Shown piece by piece: positions 1 through 10,909 of a DNA stretch of 64,000 bases. Every line of letters begins with the position of its first letter. Within the stretch, counting starts at the first letter, position 1. This DNA comes from Silene latifolia (Eukaryota; Streptophyta; Magnoliopsida; Caryophyllales; Caryophyllaceae). The notes beneath the pieces are model-generated. The model was not told where the DNA came from. It did not search any database and saw only the letters and a list, made by a program, of their open reading frames with translations. Location of the stretch: the NCBI RefSeq assembly GCF_048544455.1, contig NC_133526.1, positions 9,998,001 to 10,062,000 of the forward strand, given 5' to 3'. Made by a program: the position numbers and the translations under genes.

Positions 1-227
1 CTTCAATAGTTCAATGCAATACGCACGCTACACTATGTTATGTACCAAGTACTCGATTTGGGATCAGAAATTTGACAAGGGTCAATGATACCATAAATAA
101 GATTTACTCATTTTCAACTTTGTGCAAAAACAAATTACATAAAACAAAATCATAACGGTTTCTTAAATTGAATGAAAAGTTTTTCAAAAATCTAATTTGT
201 GGTCATTCGAAAAGATGATTCATGTCA

Positions 228-290
228 GCCGATCCCAAATCATTTTGGGATTAAGGCTCTGATGTTGTTGTTGTTGTTGCTGCTATTATC
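228..290 (+). repeat. SINE 3' domain with TTG tail
   Basis: The run CCCAAAT...TTTGGGATTAAGGCT followed by repeated TTG is the conserved 3' end seen in many plant SINEs (the 'Angio-domain'). Only this 3' part is recognisable; no tRNA-like A and B boxes were found directly upstream. A related tail lies at about 33945-33985. Confidence 0.6.
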
Positions 291-1327
291 TTTGTAAATT
301 CACAAAGCCATGTGAAAAAAAAGGGTATACCGTATACGTATGAAATCCCAATAATGAATATACTTGTACTTCAATGTCTTTATTTTTTTTTTTTAAGATG
401 GTAAGCTACGTGGTAAAAGCTTCAACCTTCTGCATCAACCGTTACTTTAATGCGGTGTTGTTACTCTAGCTGCCAACTTCAATTCAGTTCGTCTAGCATG
501 CCTCTTACAGGGTTACAGGTACTTCAATTCAGTTAACCTAGCATGCCCCCCACCCGAGTTACAGGTCAATAATTACACATTATTTACACCTCTAATTTTA
601 ATTAGTCCTTATTCATTTGTTGTTATAAAAGATGCAAGAGTTGTCGGGAGATAATGACACAAGACAACTCGCGAGCAGCTCAAGCTTGAGCTTAGCCCGG
701 TCAAAGATTGGCTTGTGCGAGTTTGATTCAAACTCGAGCTAGACTCGATAACTTAACGAGTCGAGTCGAGTCAAGCCGAGCTAACATAGCGCGACTCAAA
801 ATTGTATGATAAAATAATATTTTGCTTTTATTTTTTAAAAATATTTATCATGATTATATTTTGGTATAACCATATCACAAGTCTTCATTGTTGCGCAATA
901 TTTTACAAAAATTTCTCATAATGCCCTTAATTTAGTCAGATTTCCCAAGATACCCCTGTTTTAAAGAATGTGCCTATAGTATCCTTGAGGTCCATTTTTG
1001 TGCCTACGCTACCGCTTAATGTAACGATCGTTAAGACCATTCCCAAGCAAGGTCACGAGGGAGGTCGCGACCTTGTTGGGTCGCCTTAACCAACAATTAA
1101 GCATGAGATTAGTGTGACCTTTTGGTTGCTCTTAACCTTATAAGGTCAATTTGTGACCTCTTTGGTTGCTCTTGACCTTATTAGGTCAATTGGCGACCCA
1201 ATAGGTGTCAAATTATCATTGGTCGTAAACAAAACAAAAAGGGTTGGAAGGTGAAAAATGATTGGGTTGATGACTTAGGTCACGACCTTCTGCTTGGGAG
1301 ATAAAAATGGATCAAAGTTAATGGGCT

Positions 1328-1503
1328 ATGATAAATACAACCCAATGGGTTGTATTTAAGAAACTAAAAAATGAAATAAACACTTAATATATGCATTAAT
1401 TGCATTGATTGATGTGTAATTTATCCTCTAATTTCTAAACTAATACCAAATTTGGAAGGGTATTAAATGTTTAAAAACAACACATTGGGTTGTATTTAGC
1501 ATT
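1328..1503. mobile_element. Small MITE, copy 1 of 2 (ATGATAAATACAACCC ends)
   Basis: About 176 bp with inverted ends: it begins ATGATAAATACAACCC and ends in the imperfect complement (GGGTTGTATTTAGCAT). The whole body, including the inner ATATGCATTAATTGCATTGAT block, is repeated at 6725-6907 with moderate divergence, so this is a dispersed non-autonomous element. No clear target duplication was seen, so the superfamily is unassigned. Confidence 0.65.
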
Positions 1504-2059
1504 TTCCTAAGTTTTAATAATGTGGCAATAAACTAGTAATTTAAATTACGAAACTTTCTCATAATGCTGCTTAATTTTATCAAATTTGCCATAGTACCCT
1601 GCTTTTCATTTTTATTTCATATTTATTAATAATTTTTTATTTTTAATTACTAGTTCATTGGTCACATCATCAATTTAATGGCCGTTATAACAGGGATACC
1701 ATGGGTAAAAAAAAAAAAAAAACTTAAAGAGTCTCATAGGCAGATTGGCAGATTCTTAAAGTATGGGTACCATAAAAAATTTGACAAAATAAATAGACCA
1801 TGAAAATTTTCCGATATTTTTATATCTAATCTCAGAATCATGTTATTAAAACTATGGAAAAGAAAAAAAAAACGATGAACAATTATATATATGCTCAAGT
1901 TAAAAACCCCAAGCATGGTAATGAGTTCGATTTTTTCAAGCTTTGATAAACTCAAGATCAGCTCGAACTCGAATTTTATTTCATCAGCACAAGCGGAGCA
2001 AGGGGAAGCTCTAGCTCAGTTCGAGTCGTTATGACACGCTAGGCCCCTACGCACGACCT

Positions 2060-2198
2060 TTACAACTACTCGGTCAGGCTACCGATACACTCAGCACGCG
2101 GAAGTACAGATGATTCATCATATCCGTTATTGGTTGTTAATGTGCAGTGCATGCTACTTGTACAACTACTCGGTCAGTCTACCGATACACTGAGCATG
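2060..2198. repeat. Two direct copies of a ~40 bp segment
   Basis: The segment with ACAACTACTCGGTCAG and CTACCGATACAC occurs near 2061-2100 and again near 2160-2198, just beyond the stop codon of the minus-strand proline-rich ORF. It may lie in that gene's 3' untranslated region. Function unknown. Confidence 0.6.
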
Positions 2199-2243
2199 CG
2201 TACACTGATACAGTGATACAATAGCCAATATAGAGAGTGCATG

Positions 2244-2756
2244 CTAGACTATAATAGGACCGGTTGGCGGAATTATATCCGGAGGTGGTGTAGACGGTGG
2301 CGGAAACACTTCTGGCGGAGTAGGCGGAACAACATCAGGTGGCTGCCGTGGCGGTTCAGGAGGAGAAGGAATGGGCGGGTGTGGGAAATCTGGGCCTGAT
2401 GGGTTGGGCCTTGGGTCTGGTGGTGGTGGAGTTGGTCCAATTTCTCCTGGGGGAGTGGGGATTATAAATTCAGGGGGTGAAGGATCAATCTGAGGAGGAT
2501 CCCTTGGCAATTCTGGCATCTCTTGCGGCGTTGTTGGATCCACCTCGTTTATTCGTCGTTGCGGAAACTCTGGTGGTGGCTCGGAAGACGCCAGGGAACG
2601 CCATGTGAAGATGCCGGTTGAAGTAAGTGTGTTGGCATTATGTAATTGCGGTGGTATCTTAATGTAGGTGAATTGGAGATTGAGATGGTGTGGTTTAACG
2701 AGACGAGTAGAATTGGAGAGCAAATTGATGAGTGAAACTGAAGTCATGCTTGCCAT
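2244..2756 (-). CDS. Small proline-rich protein, possibly organelle-targeted
   Basis: A 170-residue single-exon ORF that I do not recognise as a named family. Residues 1-60 are rich in Ser, Thr, Leu and Asn with scattered basic residues and no acidic residue until about position 59, which resembles a chloroplast or mitochondrial transit peptide; no hydrophobic signal peptide is obvious. Residues 60-170 are about one third proline, with runs of PP, PPP and PPPP and spaced Glu and Asp, but without the SPPPP or VYK repeats of extensins. It ends in a hydrophobic tail (PTGPIIV). The first ATG follows no upstream in-frame coding. ACGTG elements lie about 100-140 bp upstream. It could be a structural or low-complexity organelle protein; function is not claimed. 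Confidence 0.55.
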   Translation of the reverse strand: MASMTSVSLINLLSNSTRLVKPHHLNLQFTYIKIPPQLHNANTLTSTGIFTWRSLASSEPPPEFPQRRINEVDPTTPQEMPELPRDPPQIDPSPPEFIIPTPPGEIGPTPPPPDPRPNPSGPDFPHPPIPSPPEPPRQPPDVVPPTPPEVFPPPSTPPPDIIPPTGPIIV

Positions 2757-2855
2757 TTTGTTTTCCTTGGTTTAAGTTTAACTGAAGTATGTACGAGGGT
2801 TGGACTTTGGAGGTTGATGTTTGGAAGGTGGTTGGTTAATTATGTGAAAACATGA

Positions 2856-2893
2856 CACGTATTTTGGTACGTGTTAAAACAGTTTAATACGTG
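2856..2893 (-). promoter_or_regulatory. Cluster of three ACGTG cores (ABRE/G-box-like)
   Basis: CACGT at 2856-2860 and ACGTG at 2869-2873 and 2889-2893 lie 100-137 bp upstream of the ATG of the proline-rich ORF. Three such cores in 38 bp is the usual look of an ABA-response or bZIP-bound promoter module. Whether it is active is inference. Confidence 0.45.
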
Positions 2894-2995
2894 TCTCACA
2901 TCCCAACAGTTTTACAGAGGTATTGTAAGTTGTGTCCTGACTCACTGACTCCTGAGTCCTGAGCATGGGTTAGTAGGTTACTACATTTCTGATAA

Positions 2996-3191
2996 CACAA
3001 AAATACAAAATCTCATTGAAGACGCCACGTATCCGTCACTTTGGAGTGACGGATACCATTTTCTCTCACAAATAACCCAAATAGAGGAGAGAGGGAAGCA
3101 CATGGGGGTACCCCCACCTTGTCCCCCCTATCCGTTTTGTGAGTAGCATTACCCGTCACTTGCTCCGACCCGTCTTCAGCAAGACTAACTG
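2996..3191 (+). mobile_element. MULE-type MITE, family M1 copy 1 (TSD TTCTGATAA)
   Basis: A 196 bp non-autonomous element bounded by 9-bp direct repeats TTCTGATAA (2987-2995 and 3192-3200). It begins CACAAAA...ATCTCATTGAAG and ends in GACCCGTCTTCAGCAAGACT. Nearly the same body is found at 52548-52733 and, inverted, at 60488-60678. A 9-bp duplication is typical of the Mutator superfamily; the terminal repeats are weak. Confidence 0.75.
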
Positions 3192-3200
3192 TTCTGATAA

Positions 3201-5333
3201 TTGATGAGGGAGATTTAGTAAAAATGAAATAACAACCGTGCTAATTACCCCTATTACCCCTTACTTAAATACACACCGTAACTGTTTTTTTTTTTACTCG
3301 GTAAATGTGTCACAATGGCAATTTCAATACTGACAGAAATCGAGTCCCGAGTACTACTACCGCTCATGACTTAATTAACTAAGCTAGTTGACATATACAA
3401 TATGCCAAAATGCCAAAAACGATATCCTACTTGTTTCTTTAATAGATAATCAATTTTCATTAGAGAGACGCTAATTGTTCTATAAGATGAAATAGGCCAG
3501 AATTCAATTCACATTTTCGGACACTACGACCGCCCTAAACAAGCCAAATCATCAACCCCACCCCTAGGCCCTAGCCACCAATGCCCATACTCATTCATCT
3601 CCCCTCTTGACCCGACTGTCTGGCCATGCGTATGGACGATGCTCCTAAGTCCTACCCAACGCGACGCCCTCATACTCTAAGACCAAAGCCCTCGCTACAA
3701 ATATTCATCTCAAGGCCGCGAGTTTCTATTTTCCCCTCAAATCCACGAGTTTCTATTTTCCCCTCATACTCTAAGACCAAAGCCTCGCTACAAATAACAC
3801 CCACATTTTATACACAGGATAATATTCATAGATCCACCCATGACCCAACATTATCTGAGAAAGCTGGCTTTCCGCCGTGATTGCTAATTTAAGTTCTTCA
3901 GTAAGGCAGAACACTGTTCATTGTTAAACTTTCTTCCCCCTTTCCCCTAACCAAGTTACCAAGGTGCATTACCCCCATACATTGGATAATACTCGCCTGA
4001 AAATGCAGCAAAAATTGGCAACCAGAAAATGAGTATGATCACAGTTTGAACAATGCTGCTAGGCTGCTACTGCTACATTACTCCAACAGTCCCAACTCAA
4101 CTACAACTCTATGATGTTGGAGTGTCCGACATGGTTATTTTGTAAAAAATCATGTTTTTACCTAAAATTAAGTGTCAGAGAATCGTATTGTGTTGGATAG
4201 TCAAATACGTAACACAACCCCCCGTAAAGGGTAAATTAACATCATTTCGAATCCATACAACCTGCAGTTGACTCTACTGCTTTATCCTTTGCAACCAACA
4301 AACTGCCTTATTTCCATTAACTCTATTATGAGATACCCTCTTCTGGATACTTCACACACAAATATACAAGGAATGATGGGAAGTTAGCAGGTCAAAAGTC
4401 ACTGATATTATACCCCTTTGACAACCAGGTCATACTTTTCATTCTGATAAGAAAATGTATCCAAGGCAAGCAATCTCAGTATGGTATACTCAGTCTATAC
4501 TGGATATCATAAGCAATAAAGGGGGTTCTAAAACTTCAATACCACGGAGAGCAATTCGATATTTTCATGATACGAGGAACAAACTTTGTGTACCACAGTT
4601 CAATTTATGACCTTAGATGTAAGAAAATCACATTCCCACGCTCAAAATCTACACAATGTGATTACCGTATTAAAACGCACATTGACTATCATGGAAATTA
4701 CTATAGCCTAGTGACTAGTGTACAGAACCTTCACTTGTCTATGTTTCAAATAAAACCATTAGAGCACTCTAACATTCTGATGTATGCAAAATAAAAGGTT
4801 GCTAATCAACACTGCCCCAACCGCAAACATTTTCTAATAACTACAAACCTAGTTTGGATACAAGCTATTGTGTCGTATTCTATCCTATATCAAATTTCTA
4901 CCACTCCGCAAAGAACAAACCTAATACTGTCCTTATTTACCAATCTTCATCCATTTTCAACATAATGTACTAAAGTATTCTATATTGATAGACTCTAAGC
5001 AAAGACTACAACTACAAGGAATGCCCTGCTAAACCTTCCTGCTTACAATAATTTCTCGAAAAAAACTCACATTCTGCAATCATGAAGGTTCATACCAACA
5101 AGATAACTCATATGGAACCAAGGAAACAATTAAAAACAACACGAGGAAACAGAACATGTTAATTACTTATAAAAACTCCAAAATACTTGAACAAACAATG
5201 CTCCCAACAGCAGCAACAAACTAGGTTAATTCGGGAGCAACATTAGCAACAAGATAGTACTAGTACAGCGAAATGAAACATAATCCAAGCTGAACAACAA
5301 TGCGAGAGTAATTAATTAGAAAAGATGAATACA
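3201..5333. other. Gene-free stretch
   Basis: No coding sequence is supported. It contains a poly-T run near 3285, a small direct repeat (CGAGTTTCTATTTTCCCCTC twice, near 3720 and 3747, inside a repeated 'actctaagaccaaagcc' context) and AT-rich DNA. The last few hundred bases before 5334 are probably the 3' untranslated region of the minus-strand acetyltransferase gene. Confidence 0.5.
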
Positions 5334-6065
<732 letters not shown>

Positions 6066-6336
6066 TTAAGGAAGGTGGTTTAGTGGAGGTTGGTAAGTTT
6101 AGGAGGAGAATTGGGAATGGAGTTGGTTTTCACTTTTTTGAGTTCAGTGTATTGATGCGAGTCGGCTTTACTGGACTTTGTTGGCGGATTTATTTTGGCC
6201 CATTAACCCGTTACACGTGTAAGTGTGTCACACATTTTCATGTCCTTCGTCAACATTCGCCAAAATAGTTGAATTATCCAAACTCATCGGCGGCCAGCCG
6301 CCCGAAAGTTGCATCTCAATTTTCAATTATTTGGAA

Positions 6337-6360
6337 CTAGTATAGGCCCCGCGCGAATGC
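6337..6360 (-). mobile_element. Helitron 3' terminus (minus strand)
   Basis: Read on the minus strand, a hairpin (CCACGC-ATTC-GCGCGG, one mismatch) is followed a few bases later by CTAG and then a T, the standard Helitron 3' end (hairpin, CTRR, insertion before T). The element body would extend to higher coordinates; its 5' TC end was not located. Confidence 0.55.
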
Positions 6361-6560
6361 GTGGTATTTTAGATAGAAACATTAAAGAAAATAATAATCA
6401 AACTGATATTTAACTTAATTTGAAATTTAATTGTAAATTTATTGTTATTATTATTTTGTATTAATCGGTGGAGAAGCGAAAGTTCAGTATAATCCAGATG
6501 AAAGCCCAATAACATATATGATATAATAAAAACTCAATTACAGATATGATATAATAAAAG

Positions 6561-6700
6561 CCCAATTATAGCCAAATTCATTTAGGCGGGAAAATTTTTG
6601 AGAACTCTTATTCTTTTAGTATAAGGGGAATTATAGCCAAATTCATTTAGGCGGAAAAATTTTTGAGAACTCTTATTCTTTTAGTATAAGGGGAATTTTG
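6561..6700. repeat. Tandem duplication of ~69 bp
   Basis: The block beginning TTATAGCCAAATTCATTTAGG and ending AGTATAAGGGGAATT occurs twice in direct succession, almost identical, so this is a recent local duplication inside transposon-derived sequence. Shorter repeats (AATTACAGATATGATATAATAAAA) precede it. Confidence 0.75.
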
Positions 6701-6724
6701 GATATAGATTTTAGTATTTGGGTT

Positions 6725-6907
6725 ATGATAAATACAATTATACAACCCAGTTGGTTGTATTTAAGCAACTAAAAGAGGAAATAAATAGTTAATATATGCA
6801 TTAATTGCATTGATTTATGTGTAATTTACTCTCTTATTTCTAAATTAATACCAAATATAGAAGGGTATTAAATGTTTAAATACAACTCAGTGGGTTGTAT
6901 TTATCAT
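6725..6907. mobile_element. Small MITE, copy 2 of 2 (ATGATAAATACAACCC family)
   Basis: About 183 bp, ends inverted (ATGATAAATACAA at the left, TTGTATTTATCAT at the right). Body matches 1328-1503. The outer ~13 bp of the inverted ends are perfect here. Confidence 0.65.
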
Positions 6908-7013
6908 TTCTCAACTTTTTATCGTTTATAAAGTACTATTTTATTTACGGTTTATTAACTGTTAAATCTTAGGTGAACTAATTTATTAGAGGTATACTTA
7001 AATTTGAGGACAA

Positions 7014-7045
7014 CTAGTTTTAATCTCGTGCAAAAAATACACGGG
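7014..7045 (-). mobile_element. Helitron 3' terminus (minus strand)
   Basis: On the minus strand a CCCGTG...CACGAG hairpin is followed by ATTAAAACTAG and a T, the form of a Helitron 3' end. It lies 0.7 kb from another end at 6337 in the same orientation, which suggests nested insertions. Confidence 0.55.
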
Positions 7046-7260
7046 TTAATTTTTAGATTATGACATACGAAACATGTTAGTTAATACAACAATTAGATAT
7101 ATTTAAAACTTTATTACTACATTAGTTTCAAGCAAAGTAATTTCGTTCATATACTAACTTTTAATTTCTTTTAATATTGATTTGTTGTATTTGTTAACAT
7201 ACAATTACAAAACTAAGTCTACAATTATTTATTTTCATATTTATTTAACACAAATTAGTA

Positions 7261-7349
7261 CTATCTCCGTTTTATTTATTTATTTACCTTTTTTTATAAT
7301 ATGAGAAATATTTTAATAAAAAATAAATAGATAAATGAGACGGAAGGAG
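7261..7349. mobile_element. Stowaway-like MITE, 89 bp
   Basis: Starts CTATCTCCGTTTTATTTATT and ends ATGAGACGGAAGGAG, imperfect inverted repeats of the Tc1/mariner-Stowaway type, with TA on both sides (7259-7260 and 7350-7351). Too short to encode anything. Confidence 0.7.
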
Positions 7350-7667
7350 TATGAAGCCTAGGAGCTATTCTAATAACGGCCTTTAATCAATACAACCCTT
7401 ATACATCCAATAAGTGATAGAAAAATTATGTAAAAAGAAGAAAAAAGAATAGTTGTGTTATGAAATAAAGGGAATAGAGAATTAGAGAGAATTGTAGGGA
7501 CTAGGGAGGAGTTAGAGCGAAAGTAAGGGAGACAAAACTGTATTCTTATTCCATTATGAGAGGTATATATACGCATACAATGGTAGAGTTTTCATAATAT
7601 AATATATTCTATAATCCTATAAGATATAAACATGCATATAATAATAATATTTCCTTCGACGACTGCC

Positions 7668-7765
7668 ATTTTTGTTGGGAAAGGTGCGGGATTTAAGGAG
7701 GGTGGTTTAATGGGGGTTGGTGAATTTAGGAGGAGAATTGGGAATGCACTTCTTTTCACTTTTCA
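7668..7765 (+). repeat. Copied fragment of the acetyltransferase 5' region
   Basis: Sequence from 'ACGACTGCCAT' through 'TTTCACTTTT' matches 6035-6135 closely (both carry GGATTTAAGGA, GGTGGTTTA, AGGAGGAGAATTGGGAATG). That interval covers the start codon and 5' leader of the minus-strand acetyltransferase gene. Since no coding part follows, this is a stray gene fragment, possibly carried by one of the Helitrons whose ends flank it. Confidence 0.65.
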
Positions 7766-8817
7766 GTTTTTACCACTTATGTTTTATTTGGGTATATATG
7801 TGTTGCTTTTTTATTCATTATTTTTCCTTTGAATAATAACTCTCATAGAATGAAATTGGAGTTGCGAGGATCTCAATCTTATTAACAAGTTAGACAAAGA
7901 AATCCTATTGACATGGATAACGGCTAAATGTAAATTATTATCTAATATTTATACATACATGTCATATTATCCATCTAATAAGTATATATACAAAACATAT
8001 AATGGTATTGCAATGAAATTTGTAGTAGGCTACTATATATTTAACTCATTTTATCATTTATGTAAAATTTTAAAATTTAGAATTTTTAACAAATTGATAT
8101 AGATGATATACTAAGACTAGCATTTATTAAACTTCATAACTATGTTACTATAAAAAAATATAATTTATGAGAATTAAAATATTGAGAAGATAAAAAATCC
8201 CTATAATCATATATGTTTTAAACTCCTTACATTGTGAGATTTATCTTTCTCAAAAAAAAACAAAAGAAAAAAAAAATAAAAAAATTCAACATTATGCATT
8301 TATTTGTCCTTTCATCTTCACTTACTAACTTTATTTATCCTAAATGAGAAAAGGACGTTCAAACTTTCACATAGAAATTTTAGTACAAAATATATACAAT
8401 CTAATTAAAACACAACCTTAACCATTTTTTTTACATGGGTGCCATGAATTACTAAACTCATTGATGATTTGAAGGTGTTTTTTTTGTTTTTCTTAAAACT
8501 ACATATTATTAGTATATTAATCAAAACAACAACTAAGGTACAATATATAGTCTATAAATAATATAAAATGGCAAGCTTATAGTATAATAACACACCATTC
8601 ACTTTTTTGGAGAGTTCTAAGCAAACCATGTCATCGTCTATTATTTAAAAAAAGAAAAAAATAGATAAATTTCATAATTAAATTTTAAACTGAGTTAAAC
8701 ACCAATAGTATAATTGTTAAATTTTTCAATATCTATATCAAAGAAACCGCGTATAAACTATTTTGTAATAACACAATCATCAAATTTGGCTTTTCATTCT
8801 AAAAGTAAAGCTAAATA

Positions 8818-9076
8818 CTTCCTCCGTTCCATATGATAGTTTACGTTTGCTTTATGCACATATGACAATGTTTGTTTTCTTTTGTTTATATCTTTAGTTA
8901 CATATCATTAAAAATTATAAAAATTTGATATTCAAAATGCTCTCGGTAAGACAATTTAAACAAGATCTCACATGACTATCTTTTATGTTATACATTAGAA
9001 GTTGTATTGAAAATTCTTCTCACTTATGAATAATGCACAAAAAGCAAACGTAAACAATTCAATGGAACGGAGGAAG
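8818..9076. mobile_element. Stowaway MITE, 259 bp
   Basis: Perfectly matched ends (CTTCCTCCGTTCC... and ...GGAACGGAGGAAG) flanked by TA at 8816-8817 and 9077-9078. Inner TTTACGTTTGC / GCAAACGTAAA arms extend the inverted repeat. Confidence 0.85.
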
Positions 9077-9603
9077 TAGTCATTAAATATCAAAATAAAT
9101 ACTAATTAAATTTTTGGATTTTTATTATTATAAAAATTTTGGCTGACAAAATCATCATTTATTTTTTTCAGCGTTTATAGTTCTCACGTATTCTTTCAAA
9201 ACAATGTTAACCATTTAATCTATTATGAATTATAGTTTGTGAATAAAAATATAGAAGTTTCTATTTTGAAAATTTTCTTCTAGGTTGAGTTATTACTTAA
9301 ATCAACTGTTTTAAATGAAATAATAATAAAAGGTAGAAAAATGACTGACATGGATGAAGTATAATAAAAAAAATAGAAAACAATAATAATAATAATCGTT
9401 GCAAAAACACTAACAAATGTAGCAATATCCGTGGCAAAATACTAATAATCGTGAGCAAAAATTTAGTAAATTGTGGTCATATACATAACAATAAATATAT
9501 GCGTATTGATTAATATTTTTTTCCTTAGGAGTCTATTTTGTCCTTAAGGTCTAGTGCGATCGCAAATTCGTGTTTGCATTATACTATCGACAACATAGCC
9601 AGT

Positions 9604-9632
9604 CCCGTGAATTTCACGGGTAATAAAACTAG
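9604..9632 (+). mobile_element. Helitron 3' terminus (plus strand)
   Basis: A perfect hairpin CCCGTGAA-T-TTCACGGG (9604-9620) is followed by TAATAAAA and CTAG at 9629-9632, then T. This is a textbook Helitron 3' end. The body lies to the left; the 5' TC terminus could not be fixed. Confidence 0.65.
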
Positions 9633-10254
9633 TGGTCGTTCAAAAGACGGAGGATGGTCATACTCAAGCTTCAAATCCCCCTTTCAATCTCACACTGCGT
9701 AACTCACGAATCAGGAATACGTTTCGATTGTTATTGCGTTGTTGGTGTTCACAACCTCTGATTGTGATCCACTGACCACGAAGGGGCAAACATGCCTTCT
9801 TGAAAGACATCATGAGAAGGTTTCTCTCCTCTAACGTAAGTTGAAAATTGGAGTTAAAGGCCCTCAAAACAGGTTTTCCATGACACGGGCCATTTCCCCA
9901 CAACGACCTGATTTCTCTGCCAGATTTGCCAAATACGGATAGTACTCTCTTGCGATAAAATCAATCTCCAGAAATATCAAAACCGATGAAAACAAACAAT
10001 AAAATATTACCACATTATTTTGAGGAGAACTTCATAAATTAAAACTCAAATAAAATAAATTAGAGTTTAACCAATAATATTTAATAACCAAATTAAATTA
10101 AAACAAGAACTAAAGAACTAAAACTACAATAATTTCAGGATTTGAGTTCATCTAATAATGTTTAATAACCTAATTAAAAAAAAAAAATTGTTTAATAAGC
10201 AAATTAAATCCAAAACCAAAACTATAATAATCATGAATTATAACTAAAATAATT

Positions 10255-10420
10255 TTGTATTTTCAAGTTACTTTCTTTCTTGCTTATTTTATTACCAACA
10301 CTGCTATCAATTTTCAGGTTACTTTCTTTCTTTCTTACTTATTTTATTATCAATTATTATTTTCAAGTTACTTTCTTTCTTGCTTGTTTTATTTTCAGGT
10401 TACTTACTTTCTTAAACACA
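10255..10420. repeat. Imperfect minisatellite (TTTCAAGTTACTTTCTTTC)
   Basis: Four pyrimidine-rich units built on TTTTCA(A/G)GTTACTTTCTTTCTT followed by GCTTATTTTATT. Unit length varies (about 30-60 bp). No function is suggested. Confidence 0.7.
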
Positions 10421-10770
10421 TTATTATTTGATTTGTTTCGCTTGATTATGACTGTGTTTGAGTATTGAAATGAAAAATACATTTAGTGCATGTTTAGCCT
10501 GGTTTTATGTTATGTTTTTCTGTTTTTCAGAATGTGTGTTTTAAAAAGCTGTTTTATGACAAGTTGGAGATGGGTTGTTCGAGCTTGAAAAATTACTCTT
10601 GAATGTCTTTGATATTTGGCTTACATTTAGACATACACCTTTTTATTTCATTGACCTTTATTTTTTTTATTTACTTTTTTTTATCATCATATTAATGGAC
10701 AATGAACTATTCAAGTGAATCTTTAGAGTACAACCTCCCTATAATCTATAATCTGACCCCAAAAATTAAT

Positions 10771-10805
10771 ACCCCTTACACACACACATACACACACACA
10801 CACAG
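10771..10805. repeat. CA microsatellite
   Basis: An interrupted (CA)n tract of about 35 bp. Confidence 0.85.
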
Positions 10806-10909
10806 CACTCAGATTACAGGTAGTTTACCAAAAAATATCATAGATGTAGACTTGACAATAAAGAATAATTTACAGTGCAAAAACCTCACAAATTCTATGT
10901 TATAGAGAG

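Larger units (their letters stand above)
1..2243. other. Gene-free left flank, transposon debris
   Basis: No gene is supported here. The stretch holds a SINE tail (228-290), GAGTC/GACTC-rich inverted sequence near 670-790 and again near 1930-2040 that looks like decayed terminal repeats, a GGTCA/TGACC-rich segment (about 1039-1306) whose ends are loosely inverted (CCCAAGCA near 1043, TGCTTGGG near 1291), one small MITE (1328-1503) and AT-rich sequence. Short ORFs here look random. Confidence 0.6.
7350..9603. other. AT-rich transposon-derived stretch
   Basis: No gene is supported. A segment near 7655-7760 repeats part of the sequence around 6020-6125 at the 5' end of the acetyltransferase gene (GTGCGGGATTTAAGGAGGGTGG, GAATTTAGGAGGAGAATTGGGAATG), so a piece of that gene's 5' region was copied here. 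The rest is AT-rich with the Stowaway element at 8818-9076. Confidence 0.55.
9633..10909. other. Gene-free stretch with simple repeats
   Basis: A 79-codon minus-strand ORF (9664-9903) resembles no protein I know and has no supporting signal. The stretch otherwise holds AT-rich sequence, a ~60-bp imperfect tandem repeat (10255-10420) and a CA microsatellite (10771-10805). Confidence 0.5.

Noticed and set aside
1039-1306. GGTCA-rich possible TIR element
   Set aside because: Ends match only loosely and no target duplication was found; described only as debris.
3626-3880. 84-codon plus-strand ORF with internal repeats (PRVSIFPS)
   Set aside because: The protein repeat merely reflects a short DNA repeat; no homology or gene signals are evident.
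9664-9903. 79-codon minus-strand ORF
   Set aside because: No recognisable domain or start context; surrounding sequence is transposon debris.
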